A stretch of 64,000 nt of DNA, from assembly GCA_021521415.1 (NCBI GenBank), contig JAIQDT010000673.1:248001-312000 (forward strand), read 5' to 3'. The first letter of the stretch is position 1. Every line of letters starts with the position of its first letter. The translations under genes were made by a program, and so were the position numbers. This DNA is from Bidens hawaiensis (Eukaryota; Streptophyta; Magnoliopsida; Asterales; Asteraceae). The notes beneath the pieces are model-generated. The model had not been told where the DNA came from. It was given only the letters and a program-made list of their open reading frames with translations, and did no database searches. Below, one piece after another: positions 54,930-64,000 of the stretch.

Positions 54930-56580
54930 AAAGATATTTTTTCTCTTAAAGTAGTAGATTTAATATAAAAAAAATGGTTTTTTGGTATCTAACAATGGAA
55001 CAAATGAGATTTAGTTGTCCAGCCATCTGAGATGGCTGGATTGAATTCCTCTCTCCTAGTGGCAATCCACGTAGGCGACGTGTAAATGTATGGTGACTGG
55101 ATCAACCATTTGAGATGGCTAGATCCAACTTTATTTCCTTTCACATAATTCTGACACGTGGCACCACCATATGAGACCAGTCATTTGAGATAGTCGAATT
55201 CATTTACAATCATGACAACCTTTCACGGGTGTATTGTTGGTGTAACATAAATTAATATGTCAATTATCACCAATCAAATGACTATGTAAACTTAGTAAAT
55301 ATATTTTATATACTTTTATAATTATCCTAATAATAAAAAAAAGTGTTCGTTGGAGCATGGAGTGTTGTATAACCGTCGTTATATTAATTATAATGTTATT
55401 ATATATCTATATGTTGTTATATTATTTTTAATGTAGACGATAAGATATTAACTATGTACTTTATTTAGTGTTGTATAACATAGTTATATCAATTATAATG
55501 TTGTTTGTTTAACAGTTTATCTAGAGACCTTATGAAATTCGTGTGGGGCATTTACCTGCATCGTGCAGAGACGAGGAGGGTAGTTGGTGTAGCGAGTTCC
55601 ATCTAATTTTCTGGGAGGTCGTTGAATATCATTCACCATTAACGATTTAAAGACAATTTGGCTTGAGGCAAGGGATCCTTACAACTCCAACACTCTATAT
55701 AAGAGACGAGCACCACAAGTTGCATCACATAAATCGTGCCGGGGAAGGCGAACAAAAACTGATTAATTGAACATTCCTGATCTTGGAAGAATCTTCATAA
55801 TCAAGTTGTAACGGGGTTCCCGGTGACGACGACTATATGCAATTGGGCTCATACAGTTTTATATGTTACTGATCCGCGGGCACTCCCGATAAAGCCTCCC
55901 AGCTTTCAGGATGACAGGGGCAGAGCCCGACTTTTGGTTTCTACACATCATTCAAATTAAGCATAAAAAATTTTTATATACATAAAGAACTTATAAAAAT
56001 GTTATTGTCAAACAAACAACATTATAATTGATATAACTATGGTTATACAACACTAAATAAAAGTACATAGTTAATATCATATCGTCTACATTAAAAGTAA
56101 TATAACAACATATATATACATAACAACATTATAATTAATATAACGACGGTTATACAACACTCCATGCTCCGACGAACATTTTTTTATTATTAGGATAATT
56201 ATAAATAGTATATAAAAAATATTAAGTTTACATAGTCGTTTGATTGGTGAGAATTGGCATATTAATTTATGTTACACCAACAATACACCTGTGAAAGGTT
56301 GTCATGATTCTAAATGAATTCGACTATCTCAAATGGTTGTTCTCATATGGTGGTGCCATGTGTCAGAATAATGTGCAAGTGAATAAAACTGGATCTAGCC
56401 ACCTTGGATTGCTGATCCAGTCATCATACATTTACACGTCGCCGCCTACGTGGATTGCCACTAGAAAAGAGGAATTCAATCCAGCCATCACACCAAAATC
56501 CATCTGCTCTATTGTCAGATACCTAAAAACCATTTTCTTTGTATTAAAACTACTACTTTAATAAAAAAAATCTTTTAATA
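54930..56580. repeat. Very long inverted repeat (arms ~590 bp, spacer ~490 bp)
   Basis: Left arm about 54930-55515 and right arm about 56005-56580 are reverse complements over nearly their whole length. Matched landmarks are GGCAATCCACGTAGGCG (55059) with CGCCTACGTGGATTGCC (56443), and GACAACCTTTCACGGGTGTATTGTTGG (split landmarks near 55219) with CACCTGTGAAAGGTTGTC (56286). Inside each arm a ~100-bp unit (TGTTGTATAAC...GTTATATxAATTATAATGTTG) is itself duplicated. The spacer (55516-56000) contains CTCTATATAAGAGACGAGC, a possible TATA box. It may be a foldback element or two opposite copies of one repeat. Confidence 0.85.
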
Positions 56581-56797
56581 AGAGGGGTCATTTCCAAGAC
56601 TACTTTTATCCTTGTTTCGCTATAAACTTTATTTAAGTTGTCTTTGTTTTTTTATGCACAACGGTTACCATAGTGAACGAACCAAACTTATTTAGTAATT
56701 TTATTATTTAACCAAATCTTTTTTGAAATGCGAATTTTAGTTATCAAACTCTTGAAGTGCTAAACTAGACATGTGTTACACAAATTGTTTATTACAG
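56581..56797. other. AT-rich spacer
   Basis: No feature recognised. Confidence 0.5.
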
Positions 56798-57004
56798 GTA
56801 ACGACGCTACCGTAAGAATCAAATCGATACCAACCGAGCTTTTACCATATCCGACGACAACGCGCAAGTTAAAAACAACTAGAAGTTTAGTATATTATAC
56901 AGACAACAACGCTACCGAAGAATCGAATCGATACCGACCAAGCTTTTACCATATCCCTGCACAACGAGCAAGTTAAAAGCAACTAGAAGTTTAGTATATT
57001 ATAC
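56798..57004. repeat. Two tandem ~104-bp repeats
   Basis: Copies 56798-56900 and 56901-57004 share CTTTTACCATATCC and the end AACTAGAAGTTTAGTATATT; moderate divergence. They could be a piece of a satellite or element end. Confidence 0.8.
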
Positions 57005-57164
57005 TTGTATAGACCACATAAGACCTATATATACGTTGGCCTTCTTAGTATTGAAACCTGAAAGACACATTCAATTAAATAACAAAAAATATTTATTTTT
57101 CAGGTTTTAATTGCGCATCTCTCTCAATTAACTACATTCATATGGTTATCATTATCATATGATA

Positions 57165-57914
57165 TTATGGTTATCATTCGGTGAACATTCGTGAACTGTT
57201 CGGCGGGAAGTTTGTTTATGTTCGTTTATTTAATAAACGAACGAACTTGAACAAAAAACTTGTGTTCGGTTGATAAACGAACGAACATGAACACATGTTC
57301 CGTTCGTTCATTTATGAACATGAACGTTCGTTTATGTTCGCTTATTTATGTTCATTTATGTTTGTTCATTTATGTTCGTTTATGTATTAATAAAATATAA
57401 TTAAATATTATCTAGATAGGTCATCTGCTTAAAAGTTTTATATTTGTTAATTTGTTTTTATTTAGGTGTCTTTATTTAAGTTCGTTTATGTTTGTTTGTG
57501 TTCATTTACATTTGTTCATGTATGTTCATCTATCTTTGTTTAGTTATGTTCGTTAGATTTTAAACAAACGAACACAAATGTCTCTTTTTAAATAAACGAA
57601 CATGAACATAAATATTTGTTCAATTAAGTATCTGTGTTCTTAATGAACGAACACGAACATGCCACTTTTTGTGTTCATTCGATTCGTTTACAGGCTTTCA
57701 ATATTAACATTGATGATTACATCAGTCTCAATCTCTAGGCTTTTCTGATTTTATTTGTGTTCGTGAACCGTTATTGAACACATTAATTTCCTTAATGAAC
57801 GAATACAAACATAAAATCTCGTTCGGTAAGTGTTCGTGAATCGTTCGTGAACATATTATTTTCTTAACGAACGAACATGAACAAGACCTTGTTCATGTTC
57901 GTTTAAAGCCCTAG
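57165..57914. mobile_element. GTTCGTTTA-rich non-autonomous element
   Basis: Dense GAACGAAC, GTTCGTTTATG and CATGAACA words on both strands, giving a self-complementary region. The right end AAACGAACATGAAC...AAAGCCCTAG resembles ends of plant hAT-type MITEs of the TAGGGCTxTAAACGAAC kind. A clear left end was not found, so it is possibly truncated. Confidence 0.5.
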
Positions 57915-58345
57915 CTGCATATAGATGGAAAGAAAAAAACAATCAAACTTCAAACGAGATCGACAATGACTAATTAATATATATTAATTACTTTTCTTTT
58001 CTAGGTTTTTATTATATAGATAAAATATAAGAAAAAAACACACATCAGGAGTATTATTTTACATTTTTTTGTTTCTTTTAGACGTTCGAGATAGTTCCCT
58101 GCTCATTAAGCAAACGAACCAGACACTTCATACTACAAATCTTGAGACACGTACATCACCTTCTCAATAAAATAAAAAAAACCTCTGTCTAATAAATTTA
58201 TTAGAAAAAAAAAATCACATCAACCCCTAGCTCTTTATCTAACACTTTGCACACACATAATTGCATGCATAACCCTAAACACAAAGTCACCATAATCATT
58301 AACCCATCAAAAGCACTTCAACTTGATTGATGATTGATCTATATT
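57915..58345. other. Spacer and likely 3' untranslated region of the ERF gene
   Basis: AT-rich. The part next to 58350 is downstream of the minus-strand ERF stop codon. Confidence 0.5.
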
Positions 58346-58349
58346 AATA

Positions 58350-58823
58350 TCATTGAGATAATTTCATGCATGCTTCATTTACTTGTTTTTCAAGGTAATC
58401 ACTCTCGGGAAAATTAGTCTTTGCTTTAACCCCACGAAAGTGTATGGCGGCTCGGTCGTATGCTCGGGCGGCAAGCTCTGCCGTCTCGAACGTGCCGAGC
58501 CACACTCTCACTTTCCGCATCGGATCCCGAATTTCCGCGGCCCATGTCCCCCATTGCCTCTGCCGTACTCCCCTATACAGCCGCTTCCTCTTCTTCCCAC
58601 AAGGTGCATTTTGCCAAAAGTAGTTGCACCCTAAACAACCTTCAATGTTACACACTTTGCATACTTCCATTGGGTGTGCACATAGTGACATCATCAGGTG
58701 GTTTGTGGTGGTGTGGCCGCAGACTACGGTTTTGAGGGCGGAGACTATGATGGAATGCTCTTCGTCAGCGGTTATTGGACGCCGGAAACAATCTTGGTCC
58801 GGTTGTATATTAATATTGTGCAT
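58350..58823 (-). CDS. AP2/ERF transcription factor, ABR1-like (group X) features
   Basis: 157 residues, intronless. One AP2/ERF domain at about residues 82-140 ([55 protein letters not shown]), which binds GCC-box-type DNA in the nucleus. Before it is C55-C58-C63-C66 ([12 protein letters not shown]), the Cx2Cx4Cx2C motif described for ERF group X, and a basic KKRKR stretch that may be the nuclear localisation signal. Odd: the almost invariant RPWGKW of the domain is RQWGTW here (residues 89-94), and the usual RxA after DP is MRK. The protein is short for the group. The start ATG at 58823 has a TATA box about 60 bases upstream, and the promoter contains several ACGT elements. No breaks; it looks functional unless the domain changes matter. 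Confidence 0.92.
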   Translation of the reverse strand: MHNINIQPDQDCFRRPITADEEHSIIVSALKTVVCGHTTTNHLMMSLCAHPMEVCKVCNIEGCLGCNYFWQNAPCGKKRKRLYRGVRQRQWGTWAAEIRDPMRKVRVWLGTFETAELAARAYDRAAIHFRGVKAKTNFPESDYLEKQVNEACMKLSQ

Positions 58824-58882
58824 GGTGTTTGTATGTTTGTGTGTTTGAAATGAAACAGTTGGGAGAGTAAATTAGTGTGGAT

Positions 58883-58892
58883 GTTTATATAG
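58883..58892 (-). promoter_or_regulatory. TATA box of the ERF gene
   Basis: On the minus strand CTATATAAAC, about 60 bases before the start codon. Confidence 0.6.
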
Positions 58893-58944
58893 TAGGATTA
58901 AGGTTTGTAGGGTTAGTTGTACATGGTGGTTGATGATGACGTGC

Positions 58945-59021
58945 CACGTGTGAAGAAAGCGTATGGGTTGCTGACGTCGGGTTAAGTGTAAAACGTGGCA
59001 CTCGTAAGAGTAAGACGTGGC
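58945..59021 (-). promoter_or_regulatory. Cluster of ACGT elements (G-box/ABRE and as-1-like) in the ERF promoter
   Basis: CACGTG at 58945-58950 (in GCCACGTGTG), TGACGTC at 58972-58978, ACGTGGC at 58993-58999 and ACGTGGC at 59015-59021, all 120-200 bases upstream of the start codon. ACGTGGC and CACGTG are bound by bZIP factors of the ABF/AREB class, so abscisic-acid or stress response is a reasonable inference and fits an ABR1-like gene. Confidence 0.6.
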
Positions 59022-59324
59022 AGGTGTAGAAGAAGTAACTTATGGAGGTAAGTTGGTTCTAGAATTTGATGGTTTTGAATAATTCTTGGTGACGCTTGTA
59101 ACATTGGAGTTTGGTTCAAAACATTTTTTTTCTAGCACAAGAGTAATAAGTAATTGGATGTAAGGCCAGAATATTTTCAAAATAAATAATTCTGATCAGA
59201 AGTGTGCTTCAAAAAATGGATTTTCTTAGGTATTAAGCCTTTATGGGAGTAACGTACATTAAGGCTATTAGAAAAAGATATTTTCATATTATTAACCGAA
59301 TTCCGGATTTCCATGGATTAACAC

Positions 59325-60378
59325 TGAAGAATTCAGCTTAATTGTTGTTTGGCCTGATAAAAACGCAACCCAAAACTTTGGTTATTATTGGGTTGTTTAA
59401 TAACCAAGTTAGGGTTATTAAGTTTTTTGTTAGCTAAGTTAGAGTTAACACTATAATACCGGCAACAGACTTAGAGATTGTTAATATGAGATGCAAACTA
59501 GTTAGGGTTTATCTAAAGAAAAAACTAGTCAGGGTTTGAGAGATTGTAATCAGTTTTTTAAGTTATATTTTCTGATTAATATAAACAAGAGTTAGTTATT
59601 TAGTTCATGTTTTTTTATCGATCGGCAATTGAATTGGTATCAGAGCCAGTTTTAAGGACCGATTATACAGGATTAGCCTTAAGATAACAAGTCATGGTAA
59701 ATGACTAAATGAGCTATCATTGGAATTGAGAATTTTGCAAGTGGGGATCTTCAAAAAGCTGGACTGAAAGAAGACAGGTGGAGTACGAGTCAGATCCCAA
59801 TCAAAGATCTGAGTTCCAAAATTCAAAGTCCAAAGAAGAGTGTTCAAGAAGTTAAGCGCGGCCAGGAAAGAGATTCGAGCCCAAGGGGAGGCGTGTAATG
59901 ATCGTACGAAGCAAATGTTTCTTCAAGTCTAGTGGAGGTCAAAGAATATTACAAGAGATCAAGATACGCCTCAGAAGAATCAAGAAAATGATGGCAAGCA
60001 TAAGGTTGAAGACCGGCCTATTTCGAGTAAGAAATTAGGGGGTGTGTCTGGTGAGTCAGGTACATTTGTTGCTAGCTCAATTGAGTCGGGGGGGGGGGGG
60101 GGGTGATCGTTGGCTCATTTGTTGTTTGGCCCAATAATAATGCCCAACCCGGGAATTAAAAAGGGTTATTATTGGGTTGCTTGATGACCAAATTAGGGTT
60201 ATTAAGTTTCTTGTTAACTAAGTTAGAGTTCACATTTTAAATAAGGGCTACCGAGTTAGGGATTGTTAAGATGAGATGCAATCGATTTAGGGTTCATCAA
60301 GAGAAAAACCGAGTCAGGGTTTAAGAGATAAGCGAGAGTTAGTCACTTAATTCATATTTGTTTATCGATCGGGACTTG
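59325..60378 (+). mobile_element. TRIM-like miniature LTR retrotransposon
   Basis: Two direct repeats, about 59325-59631 and 60104-60378, share TTGTTGTTTGGCC, TTAGGGTTATTAAG, ACTAAGTTAGAGTT, GAGATGCAA and TTATCGATCGG. A primer site TGGTATCAGAGCC (59635-59647, initiator tRNA-Met) follows the left repeat, and a run of 16 G (60088-60103) precedes the right one in the polypurine position. The interior of about 470 bases has no gag or pol. The left repeat has an extra ~45 bases. Target duplication not resolved. Confidence 0.75.
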
Positions 60379-60379
60379 A

Positions 60380-61290
60380 TAATGGAAATTGAAATAAGAA
60401 CACGTACAATTCAACAATGATTATTTAAATTATCTTAGACCTTAATCAATATAAATGAGTACGATTATGAAGAAACAAATCATGCTAAAGATGATTCAAA
60501 GGCGATAGCGAATTACAAGAAATCAAAATGAAAGAACTAACCAACTCATAATGACCTAATTTGTTTATAACAGTCATTCATGTGCTAACCAACTAGTTTC
60601 ATCTTTGACACAAACAATCCTTCAAGTTTCATGAGATGTGAGAACTGAAACCAAACTTTCTGAAGCTCCTTTCACCAATTGACAATTAGACCCCTAAAGT
60701 TATAAACTGACAACTAACGACAATAACGAACCCATTGACCATCACTGACCTAGAGGTTAGACATAACTTCCTAACAGTCTCCACCTTTGTTTCTAGAGTC
60801 AATTAATAACATATAATCTCTAACTTGAAGCAAAACTAAACAAAGTTTAAACTTATATGTACCTTGAGAAACACTTTTAAGAGGAATTCCATGACATACT
60901 GTGTTCTTGCGGTTATGATGGATTTGGAAGAGATTGTCGTGCAGGGCCACATGGCTCTAATTAATATTAACAGTTTTGTCCTTCAAAAACATAGGACAAA
61001 CAGTGCTTTTAAAAAGTACATATAATGCAATCTGTTTGGTTTTTCATAACTTACATCGTCCTAAACTCTTTGGGGACCACTATGTTATGAATTATGATGA
61101 TGCATCAACCAATAAAATTTATAAGCATATCATTTCCAACTATAAGTTAATGTTATGTTTTTTAACAATGATTTAATCTCTATTTTTGAATAACTAATAA
61201 CTAAATATGTATGTTTAAACAATTTCATTATTGTTTGATGATTATTTAAGCTAATTTACACGATTACCGGCAACAAATCAACAATTCTAT
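60380..61290. other. AT-rich spacer, no gene seen
   Basis: Only short frames (66 codons at 60976-61176). Nothing recognisable. Confidence 0.5.
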
Positions 61291-61507
61291 TATGGTGTAC
61301 AATTCCCAAACCGAACCGGTTTCAGCGTAAAACAAATCGAACTGATCCAAACCGGACAGGTTCGGTTTACAACCGGTGTAACCGGTTTTAGGCAAAATAA
61401 ACCGGTTTTAAACTTGGTTTGATTGTGAAAAGGCAGAACCGCTATACGAACCGGTAGTTTGGTTCGGTTTGGGAACCCGTTTGATTGAAACCGGTTTTAG
61501 ATGTGAA

Positions 61508-62285
61508 CAGTGGCAGACATAAGGCATGGGCAAGGGTAACCCGGGTTACCCCTCAACTTCCATTCCGTAGTGTAACAAAATTTTTATTTTCGTAGTTTTA
61601 TATATCGGGTTACCCTTAAACCAAAACTAGGTTACCCCTAAAAAATTTTAAGAAGCCCACACATTATTTAAAAGCCCATACATTAGTAAAAAGTCCACTC
61701 AACTTAAATAAATAAACCCAAAAAACATAATATTACACATCTAGACAACAACCGCTATCCCCTCTGCTCCCACCACATCCAATAGCCGCCACTCCAAAAG
61801 AAAGAGGGTGTCTTTTGGGTGAACTTAATGTCTTCTATCACTCTGTAAAGGAAGATGAAATATTTACAAAATTGGATGGAATACGTGATCTTGCTCGTTT
61901 AATGGTGGAAACCGTAAAAGATCTTTCTTTTCCTTTGGTTTATCGGATATTGAAGCTAGCTTTGGTTTTACCGGTTGCAACTGCAACTGTTGAAAGATGT
62001 TTTTCTAAATTAAAGCTTATCAAGACGGATTTACGCAATCGAATGGGTGACGATTATTTGAACAATGCTTTAGTTTTTGCGGTCGAAAGAGAAACATTTG
62101 ATAAAGTAACGGAAGACGATGTAATGGATCGATTTCAAGCTATCAAATGCCGAAGAGGAAAGATCATCTATTAGGTAGGCGTGTTAACTTTATTTGTTAT
62201 CGTCTTTTTTTTCTTTTTTTTTAATGTATGATAAAAGCAAAAATATTTAGGTTACCCCTGGAATTTAGTTCTAGATCCGCCACTA
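61508..62285 (+). mobile_element. Nested hAT remnant with 8-bp target duplication
   Basis: Ends CAGTGGCAGA and reverse-complement TAGTGGCGGA, flanked by the perfect duplication GATGTGAA (61500-61507 and 62286-62293). Subterminal TTACCCCT words recur on both sides. 778 bases, containing only the transposase C-terminus. Confidence 0.85.
61815..62174 (+). pseudogene. C-terminal dimerisation domain of a hAT-like transposase
   Basis: 119 codons to a natural stop. SFPLVYRILKLALVLPVATA, then VERCFSKLKLIKTDLRNRMG and YLNNALVFAVERE is the conserved C-terminal hAT dimerisation region of the ZMYM/TTF-type plant transposase group. The catalytic part is gone. Confidence 0.85.
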
Positions 62286-62346
62286 GATGTGAACCGATCC
62301 GATTTAGTTTTAACCGGTTCCGGACCAGTTTTTTTAACACCTCTAA

Positions 62347-62695
62347 ATTGCTCTAATGTTATGTATAGTGTATAACCGATAACTCAACTCTATAGCATCC
62401 AAAAATATTAGCCCAACATTTGGGTAGGCCCAATAGTGATGACCCACGGTTTGAAATTTGAATAAGCCTAAAAATCTCTATTTTCGTGTGTGTAACTGTG
62501 TATGATTCTTGAAAATATTGTCTTTCCTTGGATCCCAATTGAAGCCCAGTGTATTTCAAAATCGCATACTTATTTCATTTCATCAGTTTGGAGAGTGAAT
62601 ACTGTAAGTGAATGAGCCCAAACTCAACGGGTAAACTGAAAACATTAAGTAAAAGTATTTAGGAATCTTATATGAGATTAATTTTAAAATTTTTA
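62347..62695. other. AT-rich spacer
   Basis: No gene recognised. Confidence 0.5.
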
Positions 62696-63230
62696 GGGTT
62701 ATTGGATTTTAATAATCCCTATTGACTGGTATTGGTCAATAATAATCACTATTCATTTTATCATCGCTGTCGGTCCCAAATTTAAAAAAGTTGGCCCCCA
62801 ATGGTCCCCCGTTAAAAATGACTTAACAGCGTTATACTTTTTTCCGAATTTCAAACTAATGTTTTAGGGTTTTTGATCAGAAAGAGGATACGAGTCGATT
62901 GATGTAAAGCTTCGTTCAAAACGGTGCTCCAAAACGACGAAACAATGCTTCAATTCGGTTGTTTGAACTTACAATTAACAAAAATCAAGTCATTTGAATC
63001 ACCGTTTCGAGCTAAGTTTTACATCAATCGACTCATATCCTATTACCGAACAAAAGCCCTAAAACAATAGTTTGAAATTCGGAAAAATGTATAACGCCGT
63101 TAAATCATTTTTAACGGGGGACCATTGGGGACCAATTTTTTTAAATTTGGGACTGTCAGCGGTGATAAAATGAATAGGGATTATTATCGGCCAATATTCA
63201 TCAATAGGGATTATTAAAATCCAATAAACC
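62696..63230. mobile_element. Foldback MITE with ~215-bp arms
   Basis: Left arm 62696-62913 and right arm about 63013-63230 are close reverse complements (for example GGGTTATTGGATTTTAATAA with its partner at 63211-63230; CGAGTCGATTGATGTAAA with TTTACATCAATCGACTC). Spacer about 100 bases. AT-rich flanks (AAATTTTTA and AAAATTTTA) could be a decayed 9-bp duplication, which would suggest a Mutator-type MITE. Confidence 0.75.
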
Positions 63231-63415
63231 AAAATTTTAATGGGTAGAATAGTGTAGTATTAGCTATTAGGTGATACGGGTTAATTATTCGAGGTATACG
63301 TACCAATTTATTTAAAACATACAAAAAAATTCCTGAATATATTTATTTTTCAATTCCCTTAGGTAGTAATTAATCTACTGGTTTTTAGTACTTATTCTTC
63401 ACTAGCTTGCAACAT

Positions 63416-64000
63416 GGGGAAAATTCTCAAAATATCTTTTTTTAGAGAGAGAAATCCCAAAATAGCCCTTTTTCCCTCAAAATCTTTTATAATTTGAACT
63501 GTCAAGACGCATTAGGAGAAGATAAAAATAAAGATGAGATTTCGAAAGAAAGTTAGGTAAAAGACGAGATTTGGGGAAATAATGTCGGTAAAGTCCAAAT
63601 TATTTGTAATCTTGGAGAAAAAGTTCAAAATTTTTCAAAAACTTTTTTACTTAAAAAACGGTCTTGAGAGGCTGTTTTTTTATGTTTTCTACATTTCCCG
63701 TCCATATTTTCAAATTCTTAAAAAAATATATATTTTACAATTATACCCCTTAACCACCACCACCACCACCACCTTGAACCACCACCATCACGTCGGCCCC
63801 ACCCCATCACCACCACCGAACCAATTGATATGTTAGAGCAAGATGATGGGCTATGTTACCACCTGCTCTATCACTGGCGAGAAAGCGCCGAGAAACATTT
63901 GCATTTCCCGATAACGAAGTCGACCTATTCTCCTTATCATCCAAAAACTTCAACACATCAAACCCATCGTCATGTTGCGCAGGGTACCTATGCTCCGGTG
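63416..64000. mobile_element. Mutator-like element (Pack-MULE style), right end outside the window
   Basis: Starts GGGGAAAATTCTCAAAATAT at 63416, followed by TTTTTTTAGAGAGAGAAA and AAAATAGCCC. Over about 60 bases this matches the right terminus of the element ending at 1473, so both belong to one family. A (CAC)n stretch at 63758-63820 separates the terminal region from a host gene piece. Only the left end is in the window. Confidence 0.65.
63846..63998 (-). pseudogene. Carboxylesterase (CXE / GID1-like alpha/beta hydrolase) gene piece
   Basis: A minus-strand frame open from the window edge reads [20 protein letters not shown], then [20 protein letters not shown]. This matches plant CXE carboxylesterases, in which the segment surrounds the nucleophile elbow (normally GDSAGG). 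Here that motif is SDRAGG, so the catalytic Ser is replaced by Arg. After about 63846 the frame leaves the family and runs into the CAC repeat. Together with the Mutator-like end at 63416 this suggests a captured, non-functional gene piece. The rest lies beyond 64000. Confidence 0.75.

Larger units (their letters stand above)
61295..62346. mobile_element. hAT-like non-autonomous element, host of a nested hAT
   Basis: Both flanks (61300-61500 and 62290-62345) are packed with AACCGGTTTTA and CGGTTCGG words in the style of the subterminal repeats of the element at 42.9 kb. Ends GGTGTACAA... and ...TTAACACC are approximate. Interrupted by another element at 61508-62285. Confidence 0.55.

Noticed and set aside
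54786..54968. 60-codon Ile/Phe-rich frame
   Set aside because: AT-rich composition artefact overlapping the edge of the long inverted repeat.

Overview
The window is nuclear DNA from a flowering plant. The evidence is plant-type Ty3/gypsy elements (Tekay-like with a C-terminal chromodomain, Tat-like with two RNase H domains), plant hAT, PIF/Harbinger, Emigrant/Lemi1-like and Mutator-like DNA elements, a plant AP2/ERF gene with a Cx2Cx4Cx2C motif, and short GT-AG introns. A eudicot is likely. I lean towards a composite (Asteraceae), but that is an impression from repeat style and not a proof. There is no sign of bacterial or viral genomic DNA.

Layout. 0.3-1.5 kb: Mutator-like foldback (Pack-MULE style) carrying a small plant gene piece. 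1.5-10.6 kb: non-autonomous Tat-like retrotransposon A on the minus strand; it keeps gag, has lost almost all of pol, and carries an intact-looking five-exon antisense gene. 10.6-11.0 kb: SINE with perfect target duplications. 11.9-13.2 kb: host gene on the minus strand (two exons). 13.4-20.2 kb: repeats, a solo LTR (14.7-16.5 kb) and four small DNA elements. 20.5-38.4 kb: full-size Tat-like element C (plus strand, decayed gag and pol), with Tekay-like element B (21.5-30.6 kb, near-identical LTRs and an open 1538-codon gag-pol) nested inside its 5' LTR. 39.2-41.0 kb: decayed PIF/Harbinger element. 41.7-42.5 kb: array of short dyads in front of a TATA box. 42.9-45.9 kb: hAT element with one nonsense codon. 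48.3-49.0 kb: Emigrant/Lemi1-like element. 49.2-53.7 kb: remains of a DEAD-box-helicase-like gene, apparently interrupted by LTR element D (50.5-53.5 kb). 54.9-56.6 kb: very long inverted repeat. 58.3-58.8 kb: AP2/ERF transcription factor gene with an ABRE/G-box-rich promoter. 59.3-60.4 kb: TRIM-like element. 61.3-62.3 kb: hAT remnant nested in another hAT-like element. 62.7-63.2 kb: foldback. 63.4 kb to the end: another Mutator-like element of the same terminal family as the first, carrying a carboxylesterase gene piece.

How the pieces relate. A and C are siblings with complementary losses: A has gag and the antisense gene but no pol; C has pol but no antisense gene. Insertion order around 20-38 kb is C first, then B. 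Only two genes look like plausible working host genes: the two-exon gene at 11.9-13.2 kb and the ERF gene at 58.35-58.82 kb. The most unusual signals are a four-copy array of hairpins with compensating stems in the leader of B, the spliced antisense gene in A, and dyad arrays placed upstream of the TATA boxes of several different LTRs.

All coordinates were read by eye. No alignment, folding or database search was run.
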